A stretch of 64,000 bases of DNA from Ornithodoros turicata. Lineage: Eukaryota; Arthropoda; Arachnida; Ixodida; Argasidae. Of the stretch, positions 13,301-25,300 are shown piece by piece. A model generated the notes under the pieces. That model was not told the DNA's origin. It did not search any database and saw only the letters and a list, made by a program, of their open reading frames with translations. Both the position numbers and the translations under genes were made by a program. Where the stretch lies: positions 72,295,687-72,359,686 of the forward strand of contig NC_088206.1 of the NCBI RefSeq assembly GCF_037126465.1, given 5' to 3'. Numbering within the stretch: position 1 is the stretch's first letter; each line of letters starts with the position of its first letter.

Positions 13301-16300
13301 TTTGGCTTCCGCGCAGACTTGTACGTATTTAGAGCATTGTATTTAAAATACTGTATTTTAAATACAATATGCGGTATTTTGGTACTCTACTCAATACTTT
13401 TTGTTTTGTGTATTTGTACTGTAATTAAAATACATTTTATGGTATTTTCTACTCAATACTCTAATTACATATTTTGGATCTCCCTGTCAACCTTTCTGTG
13501 TCTCGTCTTTCCATTATCTTGCTTGTTCAATGGAAATTTCCTGAGTCCCTCGGACTTGACCCGGACATTGGCCCTTCTTGGAAGGTTTAGGTGACTCCTA
13601 TTCCTATCACACAGGGACGGCTTGCGTAATACGCCGGGTTTAGGTGATTCATGTCACATAGTGGCGACTTGCCCCATTGACCAGTGACTGGTGACTTTTT
13701 GCGTTCAAGGATAAATAGTATCTTAATTGTATTTCAAATACTTTTTCAAGTATTTCGTACTCTATCTTAATTACTTTAATCTTCATGTATTTATACTCTA
13801 TCTTAATTACATTCTAACGTCAGTATTTATTATCTTATCTTAAATACATTTTTGAGTATCTTGTACATGTCTGCTTCCGCGAAAGGGAGACAGCGTTCCA
13901 TTGGGGACTGAAACCCGTAGGACACCGTGGGGCATAATCTGTCCTCTCAATGGAAGTGGCCATAAATGTAACGTAGCCCACGTACCTGTTGTTTGAAGCC
14001 ATTTCTTTGGCGAAATACTCGACTAGTTCAGTAATGAATGACTGTTTCTTCTTGTAGGAGCAGCCTGGGTAGAAAAGACAAAATGATGCGTCCGGCTTCA
14101 CTGAATTGTTGCACTCATTAATGTAAGCTAAAGGACGTATCGTGGCTTAAAATCTCAACTAGTCACGTTTTATTTTTTTTAAACTGAAAGTCGTACGGTT
14201 CTTATCACACCACCTTAATATGGACACACAGGAAGTGCAGAGTGATTTATTTAAAAGCAACTTCCCGAAGTCCAGCTTGAGACATTCTTAGGATGTCATA
14301 TTTTGCCGTGCTGCTAATGAACAGCGTGCCGCTGACGTGTTCCTTGATTCCTAAGCACGTGGGGCTTCTGAGAGGGATGTGCCCAAGAAAAATAGCCCAA
14401 AAAGAACACGAGGAAGACGACAAAGAAAGGATTTAAATAAGTCAGGCCGCGACTGGTAAATGGCACTGCGAAAAGCTTCGCCTGTTCTCGCTGCATACCA
14501 GCCGTGAACTTCGATTAAACTTTCCTTACGTAATATAACAACCTTTGAACGAGTAACGAATTTCCAGCAACTTACCCAATATTGTGTATTCTTACTAGGC
14601 GCACTCATCGAGTTAAGGCCTTGGTTGTCCGTTACATCACCCTCTAAACAGGGGTGCTCCCTACATCACCCTAATAGCTTAGCGACGACTTCCGGGAGAA
14701 AAGCAGACAGGAAGTAGTCAGACTCCAATTTCAGAAAATTGCTTCGTATTCCCTCGTTTATTTTCTTTATTTTTTCGAAATTTTTCGTTCAGGACAATGC
14801 CCCCGTGTGCCTGTGCAATATTTGACATAGTTTCCAATTTCTGTATTCATAAAAACCACGCGCCTAAGCCTTTCTTCGTTCCCTTCCCAATGCAATCTTA
14901 GGTCAGCAGAAATTGAACGCCCCTTCGCAGACATTCACGCGACTTAAGAGCCACATTACAGGGTAGCTTCCTGCATTAAAAGAACACCGGCTACTTTAGA
15001 TAAGAAACCCCCCCCCCCCCCCCCCACGCCCCCCAACAGTAGCTCACTGTCTTGTATGTCTTCACGCATTACAAAATACACCCAGTAGCGTAGAGATAAC
15101 CTCCCGAATATTCTTCTCTTTTTTTTTTTCGGTATAAACCGTACTTTTTGTCTCTCTTTTTTCCGCTTGTTTATGTTGGACTCCAAGTTAGAGATTAGCA
15201 TGCAGACGACGTCTCACGCCAGTGGCCGTGAGGGCGCCGTGGGGGCATACGACTTCTTGACGCCGGCGTTGCTCTTCTTGCTCCGCCGGTCTATTTTATT
15301 TATCGATTTATTTATTTTTTAGTGTGCAGTATACGTGTTTCCTGAGCGATGTACGCGCGTCGTAAGATTCCAGCAGCGCACGAACAAATTGTCGTGCGCG
15401 GAATTAAGTTGACATTGATTTAATAGCCACAGTGCGCGCACACTGTTGCTATACGTGTCTCTGTGCGCACTGGGAACGAGGTTGCAATGTAAGGTTGCTA
15501 CCACGGGGTCAAGAGTCGTGTTACGCATCTGGCTTCTTTATTTTAGTAGTTTTTTTTTTATAGTCTCTTTGTGACTTGGGAGAAAGTGGAAGCAGGAAGA
15601 AGGGAAAGTGCTTCCGTGATGTTTGCGCGGTGCTTTGAATATTTTCTTTCGTGCTTGTAGTTGTTTTTTGCAATATATTTATATGCATATATATATGACC
15701 CGTATAAAGTGATACAAATTATCTATCTCTAAACAAATCGCGGTGATATTTGCATGCAGATAACGGAACGTATGTTCGACGTGGACGTTATGGGACCTCC
15801 GGGGCATGAAAGCTGCAACGAATCAGCTACTGATTTAACTATGCAGATTTTTCAGACCTACAGTAGAAAGGTTTGACGCATTTCCCCTGGTAACACTCAG
15901 TGGTAGCCATCTGACTAGTTTCTATTAGTAGTGTAAAATGTGTAATAAATCAGAAATAATGTAATAAGTGGTAGCAGTAAGATCTGGTTATGGCAGAATA
16001 ATGTTACGCGTCGTCAATTCGAGGGCCACCGATATTTCGAACGCGAACAGAAAAACAGACCGCTAACGTAGAATAACGCTTCTTTTACGTCCGCTTATAA
16101 AGAAAAAGGCATCGCAAAAATGTTTTATTCGTGCGTCAAATGAGAGAGACCTATAGCCCACTTTCATCTTTTTATGTTTTATCTTATATTTTATATTATC
16201 TTATATTATATCTTATATTATATCTTATCTATTTTATCGTCTTTATCTACGCTCTGTAGCAACATAGAAAGTGTCTCTGCGAAGATAGCGTGAATCCGAA

Positions 16301-19300
16301 GTCAGTTGGAGACAGATTAGTATATACCTTTGAATGCGCGTGCATGCTGTCTCGCCGCTGCGCAGTCAGGCTTGGTCCCCAAAGTGGGGATTCCCCTGAT
16401 GGGTCTGCCCGTGCGTGGGTTGACGCACCAACAGTAACCCGTATGACACTGGGCTTCAGCGTACAATCCATCAGGTCGGCACTCCGGAACGTACACGCGA
16501 CCTCGTGGAGACAGTCTGGCTTGCTCCTCGGCTTGACGACGGGAATGGAGGCAGTCTTGCGTGTCGTCTGCGAGAAAAACGCATACATGTCACGGCGCAT
16601 TTTTTTTCTTCTTTTTCTGGGAAGGTTCGTGTACGTCTTTATGAAGCCTGACTAAGTTTATAGCCAGACGGCTTTTACAAGAATGAGGTCCGCGACGTTC
16701 GTTCTTAAGTTTGTGCGGCGGTAAGCGGTTTAAGCGCCTTTATAATCACCCTTAAAATGATGGTGGTGGTGGTGATGGTGAAAGGCTTGCCGTTGTCGGC
16801 CTCACACTCTAAAAACTGAACCTCACCGCATAGCACGCTCTGCGCCAACCATTGCCACGAATGATAGGGTTATCGCTTCTGATTCGAAGAGAGAGGGGGG
16901 CGTACGCCTTTTTGTGTCAATTTGGATACATGATAATTGACACAAAAAGGCGTACGCCTCCCTCTCTCCTCGAATCAAAAGCGATAACCCTATCATTCGT
17001 GGCAATGGTTGGCGCAAAGCGTGCTATGAGGTGAAGTTCAGTTTTTAGAGTGCACGTATGTGGGCAACGTCACGACTGACGCCCTGGGGGAATGTGCGTC
17101 CTGGGCCGACTTCCAAGGCAACTGTGCCGACATATGTCTGAGAGCGTCTGAGGAAAACCCGGGAAAAACGAACTTTACCGCATAGCACGCTCCTAGCCAA
17201 CCATTCATCCCGAGTGACATCGTTCTTTCCTCTGGTTTGCTGAGAACGGGGGGCGTACGCCATTTTTGTGGCATTATGTAGTACATAATGCTGTACACAG
17301 AAATGGCGTACGCCCCTCGTTTTCATCAACTCAGGGTAGAGAACGTTGTCATTCGGGATGAATGGTTGGCTAGGAGCGTGCTATGCGGTGAAGCTCGTTT
17401 TTTTTTTAGAGTGATGCGTCTACTAAGAGAGAAATATGTATATATATCTTTGTTGACACATATATTAAGCAGTTTACAATGAGGCCTGCGAGGCAGTCAA
17501 TGTCAACTAACATGCAGTGTTGTGTGTCATCTGCTTGGGTTATTGGTAGGGCGATAAAAGTCGATATCCTTTAGCATAATAGTTTTCTGAATTTTTCATT
17601 TCCCTATAAGAAAAGGTCAGACGCCTCCGCAGGCTATACGGAACGTGACATTTCTCTAACGAGGGGTCTGCAACCGATTGCAGACGACAGCTGATGACGC
17701 GAAGCGCTGCAATTTTGCGTAATGAAAGATATCCTGAGAGCTTTTTATGGAAACTTTTTTATAGAAACCTTTTATATATACAGAGTTTACCAATATGAAG
17801 CTCTGCTGCGTCACTTCTCCACTGTAAAAAATAAAAGTGGTACAGAAGGCGTCACAACTCTCGTCTGTGATGTACAACGTGCTCACAGAGCATGCACATC
17901 AACATTTGGTTGAGAGCCTTCCTTTTGTTTGACGGAGTTCCGAAGGAGAATTCAACAAAATGAAAACTTTCGAACGATTTTGAACCTTCCAATATTTCTT
18001 CCAATGTAACTCGCAATCAACCTTTTAATTAATTTTCGCTTATTTACAAAATGTATTACGTTGTCTTGGGAAACAATATTTTGGTGGTGACAAGATGTTT
18101 GGTCCTTCGAAATATCGTTCGCCAAACCTTCTGAGGTCTTAAGCATTACAAAGAAATGGTTGTCTGCAAGAATGCGAAAGCATATAACCTAACTTGGTCG
18201 GCGTACATGTTGTTTGCTGTCAAAGTTTACAAATATCGACATGGCAAAAGGTACGGACTGCTGGCTCTTCGCGCCTATGTTCAATATTGATGCGCGCGTT
18301 TCATATCTGTGCACGCGCGATACTTTCTTAAAGTGGTCTTTGATATTTACGAACCCACATGTTTTGTTCCATGGCTTCTCCTATAGTCATACTGTGAATA
18401 GAATAGAACTTACTCCTCCAATAAACAGTAAGAATTGTGCTTTCGTTTCACCGCAAACAGGGAAACTGGTATTTGTTCGTGCCGCCGGCAACACTGCCAC
18501 CAGCGCACAGGTCTACTATGGAGTCAGTCTTGCGTAATATTTGCGGCGAAATACGCGTCACATCGTATTACTTCCATAAGGCTTCACTTTCGATCTCGAA
18601 CGGGACGAAGTAATTTTGTGCTCTGATGGCTTCTGAAGCGGATTGAGTCTTTTGTCGAGAATGAAATCGTTTCCCAGATACAGCTTTTGGCTCTCTATTT
18701 AGGGGAGAAAAGCGATGTCGATGGAGCTTGAAACGATTATGATGAAATTTTAGAGGGCGGGATTAGTGTGGTACTTTATTCCTCTAGAAGCAGAAAGTAG
18801 TTAATGTTCAATAAAATTTTAAAGAATAGCTCGTCCTGCCGTGCTCAGTATAAGCAGGACAGTATACAGAAACTGCGCATGGGAATCCAATCACATCTCG
18901 TGTGTGCATTGAAACGGTGTCCTCGAACAACCGTATGTACGTCTGTCTAGGAAGTTTTTATCCAATAAGTTAGCTGCTTTAAATAGAAGCTTCAATGTTT
19001 TTCTAAACAAAATGAATTCTGCGTTAAATACAGGTTTCCATTCTGCTTTTTTTATTTTCCAAAGAAAGTAATTTGCATGAAATAGAAGTCTTCACGTTAT
19101 TTTTGTGCAGAAAATTAAGATGCGTTAAATACAGTGCTTCCCTATTGTTTTTGCACAAAAACGTCATCTGCGTCAAATATATAAGTTTTCATGTTCTGTT
19201 TGTACCAAAAATGTAACCTGCGTTGGACACATGTTTTCATATCGCTTTTGTGCAAAAAAAAAAAAAAAAAAAAGAAAAGGTGCGTACTCATGCACTTTGG

Positions 19301-22300
19301 CTGAAAAAAAAAAAGAAGAAAAATACAGAAATCTGCAAACAGTGACTTCGATAATTAGCGGATGACTCGAAAATACGACGTACCATCACCTCTGGAGATG
19401 ACTGGCTCTTCTGTCGAAAGGCGCTCGCTTCTCAACCTGTTCTGAGGCCTTCCCCAACCACCGCCAGGGGGACCTAGTAGCCACAGAATATATGATCGCA
19501 GGTTAGGCACAGAAAAGAGAAATTTAGTGAGCCGAAGCATGTCTGAGAATTCAGACGACATTGACAGGCCTTGCGCAAAGGTGCTCTAATGCTTGCGCCG
19601 CGGTATATTCCCTAGCACGGAACTATGCCAGGAAAAAAAGATACAGAGTATGGGAAGTGTAACAAGAGCACGATCTTGGGTCTAAAAAGAAAATTAACGG
19701 ATACTCCGTTGGGAGAACAAACGCATCGTGATGTTTGTATACGGTTATCGATCTCTATCAGCACGACAGAAACCGAGGAGAATTTAGTATTGCTCACAGT
19801 TGTCTTGCGATATGAAACCACGCAATTAGTGAGTGTTATAGTAGACAGCTGAAAACGTGGCTTCCGAAGTACCGTATACACTCTTAGAAATGAACTTCAC
19901 CGCATAGCACGCTCCTAGTCAACCATGATCTCGAATGATATCGTTATCTGGCCTGATTTGTTGAAACCGGGAGGCGTACGCCTTTTTTGTGACAGTTATT
20001 AACAGCATAAGTGTCACAAAAAAGGCGTACGCCTCCCATTTTCAACGAATCAGGGCAGATAAGGATATCATTCCAGATTATGGGTGGCTAGAAGGGTGCT
20101 ATGTGGTGAAGTACATGTGGTGAAGTATATGTGGTGAAGTGCTATGTGGTGAAGTGGTGAAGTATGTGGTGGGTGTATAGCCACCGCATTCAATCAACAG
20201 ATAAGATAATAGCGAGTTTTAGTGTATCGTACGCTGGTCGCCCTTGCGTACACTCTTAAAAATGGGTTTCACCGCATAGCACGCTCCTAGCCAACCATTA
20301 TCTCGAATGATATTCTTATCTGTCCGGATTTGTTGAAAACGGGAGGCGTACGCCTTTTCTGTGACACTTATGCTGTTCATAATTGCCGCAAAAGGGCGTA
20401 CACCTCCCGTTTTCTACGAATCGGGGCAGATAACGATATCATTCGAGATGATAGTTGGCTAGGAGAGTGCTATGCGGTGAAGTTCATTTTTAAGAGCGTA
20501 CGTAAGAGATAGCGTTGGCGGTTCTGCGCACGCGCAAAACATAAGAGTTTCGCGCCGCTTGCGCGGAAACACAACGCTATTCCTTACGTACGCTGTCGCC
20601 TATATGCGTACGTAAGGGATAGCAGGGTGGTTCTGCGCAAAGCGCAAAGACTGGCTTGTGTCTTGCACGTGCGTTGAAGGGATTGCGTACGTCAGCACCT
20701 TTCTCCAGAGTTGACTAAAGCTTTGCCTGCCAAACTTGATGGAAGATCAGGAAGAGATCTTCAAGAAACAGCACCGCAAGCGGTACTGCCCCGACGACCT
20801 TGTTATCGGCCGCGCGTTCAAAGACACGGCCCACCCAGGGGCGGACCGCGTTATCAAGGGGCCCTTCTCCAAATATGAAGGACCGGCTCCCTTTCGCCTC
20901 CCTCCACCGCGAAAGATCCTGGCCCTAAAGGCGAAAGATCAATACGCGGATTTGAAGGGAGACCAGAGCAGAGACCAGAGCTCGAAGAAACGACGTCTTC
21001 GCTTCTCAATGGCCTCGTTTAAGCCTTGATGGAACACCGTAGAAAGTGCATAATTAGTGATCGTTAAATAAGCATACAACTGGACTTGGGAATCGAAGTA
21101 CTCTATGCAGCGTCACCGTTCTATTTCGTCGGTTCGTTGGTCGCGGCTGCTGACAAAACGATGGGCAATGGGCAAAGCAAATTTCGCTTGTCCCATATCC
21201 TGCAGTTGGCAATACCAAAGCAAAAGACTAAAACAAATAAATAAAGGCTAAAACGTTAAGCAAGATGGGCTCACTAATTATGTGACTCATCTAATCAGTC
21301 AACAGTACAACAACTGGGGCAAGCATTGGGCATCCTACAGATGGCAATACCCTTCGTATCCACGTTCCTTAATGTTCGCCGGGGAGGGAGACGCAGCAGT
21401 GAGTGCCTGCTCTTCGTTTTTAGGGCGAGGGCAGTACTATTTTTGAGGCGTGATGTGGGCAAGCTGTGGGACCTGAGATGGAGGCTGCTGACACTGATCT
21501 TCTTGGTAGCGGAGCAGTATTGCTCCGTTGTTACATTTTAGGGCGAGAGAGCAGTAATATTTTTGAAATGCGATGTGGGCAAGAATTAGGCATGCATTAT
21601 TGCTAGCAGTACTGTTCCTGTGGAAAAATTTTTCTTAAATCAAGCGTTGTAAATTTGCGGGGTATGAGGTAATGTTTTTGAAATGCAACGTGATGGTCAA
21701 GCATGACGACTTGTCCCATCCTTCAATTTTTGAACGGTTTTGTTCAAATCCGTGTAGTAGTATTTCTGTAACCGGTAACGCGATGTGGTCAGTCATTGCG
21801 ACTTGTCCTATCCTCCAGGTAGCAATACAGAATATGTACATGTTCCCCGGATTGTTCTTTTGGAGTTCATAACGTGTCAAAAAAATTCTGCTGAACAGCG
21901 TTACGCCTTGTCCCATACTCTGGCCTTGAACAAAAAATAAATATTCTAAATATGCAAACGATCTGCGCCTGCTCTTCGTTTCAGGGCGAGAGCAGTAATA
22001 TTGTTGAAACGTGACGTCGTCGACCATTGGGCATTGGAATATTCTCTATGTCTGCAACAGAAGACTCTTATTTCAAGACTGTCCGCGTGCAAAAAGCGAT
22101 CTCCGTATGATCGGTATCACGGTATGTAAGACCCACCATCAGTCCACGTGCACTTCCTTTTTCATGCAGAAACTGTTTCGTCGTGTGAGTGTCTCAGAAT
22201 GCGTGCTTCAGACACAGCTCCAAGCACCAGATCCCTGTGACGCCTACTTGACTGTCATGGGACGACCCCCTTCGTACCAGAGAGTCACGATGACTTCTTA

Positions 22301-25300
22301 CCGGTTCGTTGCGGTCACAACGTACCGAGCATGTTGATGCTGGTTACTGAGGCCCGTTTGAAATAGTGGGGCGCTCCATAACTTACGCATCTGGCCTACA
22401 TACATCTGTCCCATGTCCTTTTGTGGGACAAGTCTACAAACTATATAGTACGGTGTAGAGTCACTAAATAAGCTACGCTTCAGAGTAGCGACACTGTGCC
22501 GCCATGTTGTTTCGGATGACCTCCAGCGCCATCCATTTAGCGCTCTTCGAAGTGTCGTCTTCTCCCACTGCTGAACTTCACCTTCATCTATTTCTACTGC
22601 CAAAATAGAGGTGGGGCTGGAGGTCATCCGAAACAACATGGCGGCTCAGTGTCGCTACTCTGAAGCGTAGCTTATTTAGTGACTCTAGTACGGTGGAGTG
22701 AGTACTTACGCAATCTCTCCCCGTCGTCGTCGTCGTCGTCATCAGGAGCGAATTCCACTGCGGTTGCCGCCACCGGAACATGGCGGGTGGCGTCCGTGTC
22801 TCGCATGGGGGAGTCGAAGGTGTCGCTGCTGTCCTCTGAAGTCTCCGAGGGGGCGCTGTTCTGGCCGTGCTGTTCGTCTGAGTTCAACGACATAAACAGA
22901 CGGAAGGAAACCACTGCATCACTAAGGGGTAAGCGGTCGTCCTATTTGACGAAGGCCACCGCACCATGGAAGATGCGGTGGCAGATATTGCAAGTCATCG
23001 TCCCGGCCTTTGTTAGGGTTAGTCGGAGAATCGGGGTTAGCGTGAAATAAGGCAAGGTGAAAGCTGTGAGGTGGTGGGAGAGGTGTTGTTCCCACGGTCG
23101 GATACGCAGTTCCTGGCGGCTGAGTCCACTAGCCCATTCGGAGATTGATGGCTTCGCGTCCCTTTCAAAGAAAACCGTTTTACCCCGTCCGAGAGTGGAT
23201 GTGCAAAGCACGGTGCTTGGGAAAACTACGGTACGAAGTTATATCAGCGATCAGCCCAAGTCTCTTTGTGGTTCCATTTTTCCTTTGCTTGAGCTAGGGA
23301 CAATTGTATATCATTAAATTTTCGGTGCAAATGTCACGGTAGTAAAATTCCCTAGAGTTCGAGGGAACTCTCTTTTTTTCCCCATGCAGACTTCAAAACC
23401 CCTAGATCTAGAGAAATTTCCCTAGAGTCGACAACACTAGGTGCATTCTTTTCGCTTGCACCTCCTGCACCAGATCTGAACTGGGTTATTTGCGTGCTGC
23501 ACTTTCCTGTTTAAAAGAAAGGCATTACTAATAAAGTTCCTTTCAGCTGGAAAGTGCAGCACCCGAAAATCCGTCTTGCGTGGAGTCCACGGTAGTGCAG
23601 TCCAGTGCAAGTGAAAAGAATGAGCTTACTGTTTTACGGATTCCCGAGCGGAGGAGGGAGAGAGGAGAGTCAAGAAGGAGAGGGCGCATAGGGCAGCTCT
23701 TGGCTTAGATGGCGTTGGTTCAGCAGACACCGGAATAAGTGTGCTACGCGTTTTAGATGCCATCTTGAACTGTTGGGGTGACATAACCGAAGAAGAAAAG
23801 GAGTCGTTGTGGGAGGTGTACTCGCCGTCCCCGTCGTCGTGCTCCGTCGGCGTAAAGGGGATAGTCCCATCCTACAGTTGGCAATAAATGGGGATAGTTC
23901 CAGGTAGGCCTTGCGTGCCACAGGTGGCGCTTGTGTTATGCAGGTGGCGCTTTATTTTTGAAGCGTGATGTGGGCGAACTTACGCTTGTCCCATCCTACA
24001 GTTGGCAATACAAACTCAATAGGTAGTTCTCCTACTTGATGGCCATGCACACACTAGTCGCCCCCTGCATGGCTACAATACACACGCTCCGAAACCAGTG
24101 GCGCAAGATGGAGTGGCACGATACCGCCAAGCACTGCTTAGGCATTGTATAACCCGCTGTACGATGTCCGACATCGTGTTCTGCTCCATCCGCAGCTAAG
24201 AATACACGACAGACGAGTAAGTAGCTTCAGGAGCATGGGCTTACCTCTCCAGATTCGGTTCGGCTAGTACCCTGCCCTTCACGCCGTTGTGGCAAAACAT
24301 ACACACTGCTTTGATTTCATCCCCTCAGTACTTTTTTTCTTTTTTCTGCTACAAAGTTACGTTTGTGAAGTACTCACTACGCCTCTGCTAGTTTAGTTGT
24401 GTTTTGTTGAAGCAAGCGAGAAGTGTTAGTATGGATGTTAGTTAGGAGAAGTTAGTGAGGATGTCAGTATTCGGTGTGCAGTTGGCGCTACTGGAAATAT
24501 GTGATTTTTCCAGTCTTTTTTTCGTTTTTCGTTAGTCTTTTTTTTTTCGTTAGTATTGTGTCTAAAGGTAGCAAGTTTGTACTCCAAGAGAGATTGAGAG
24601 GGAGGGAGAAATTGATGGGGTATTTGGGAAAGGGTGTGGCAAGAAACAAGGATCCCAGGGCGTAGAGTGTATGACAGGATAGACAGCAAAGGGTGCTGTT
24701 GGCATGCAGTTTGTATTGCACAAGGTTGTGTTGTTGCCAACACAGATTGTAAACACTCCCACAAGACGAACGGAACAAAAACGACACAGAACGAACATTT
24801 GGAGGACAAGGGACAAAATCACAGTACAGCTTCACGTGTGAACGTGACAACACAGACGACAAGTACTGACGGACAAAGACAAGTTGTACTACGTTGACGC
24901 AACGAGACAATCACATAAAAACATAAAGTATTGCACATGAGTCAGAGCATTGATACACATGTATCACTTTTATCAATACACAAAGAGGCGACACCCATAA
25001 TACAAACAGCACTACCGAACAACCATTCATTCACTCAATCAAGCAGCCGGTTACTCGGTGCAATTGGGTTGTTCAGGAAAACTCTGAACTCCAACCTCCC
25101 ATAGCTTTCCGGCCTTGTATGTGACCACACTGGCCTTCTTGTGAACGATATGGTGCGTCAAATATGGGATATATCCATTCTTTTCTTAAATGTTTCCCAA
25201 TCACATAAAACAAGGGCGCCCGAATGATGTAACAACAGAAAGGGTGGATAAGATGAGGTGTAGCGTGTTACGTTATCGTACACTCTTAAAAATGAAGTTC

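Noticed and set aside
22679..23050. Plus-strand frame with poly-Ser
   Set aside because: It is the complement of the poly-Asp linker exon, which has better splice sites and phase continuity.
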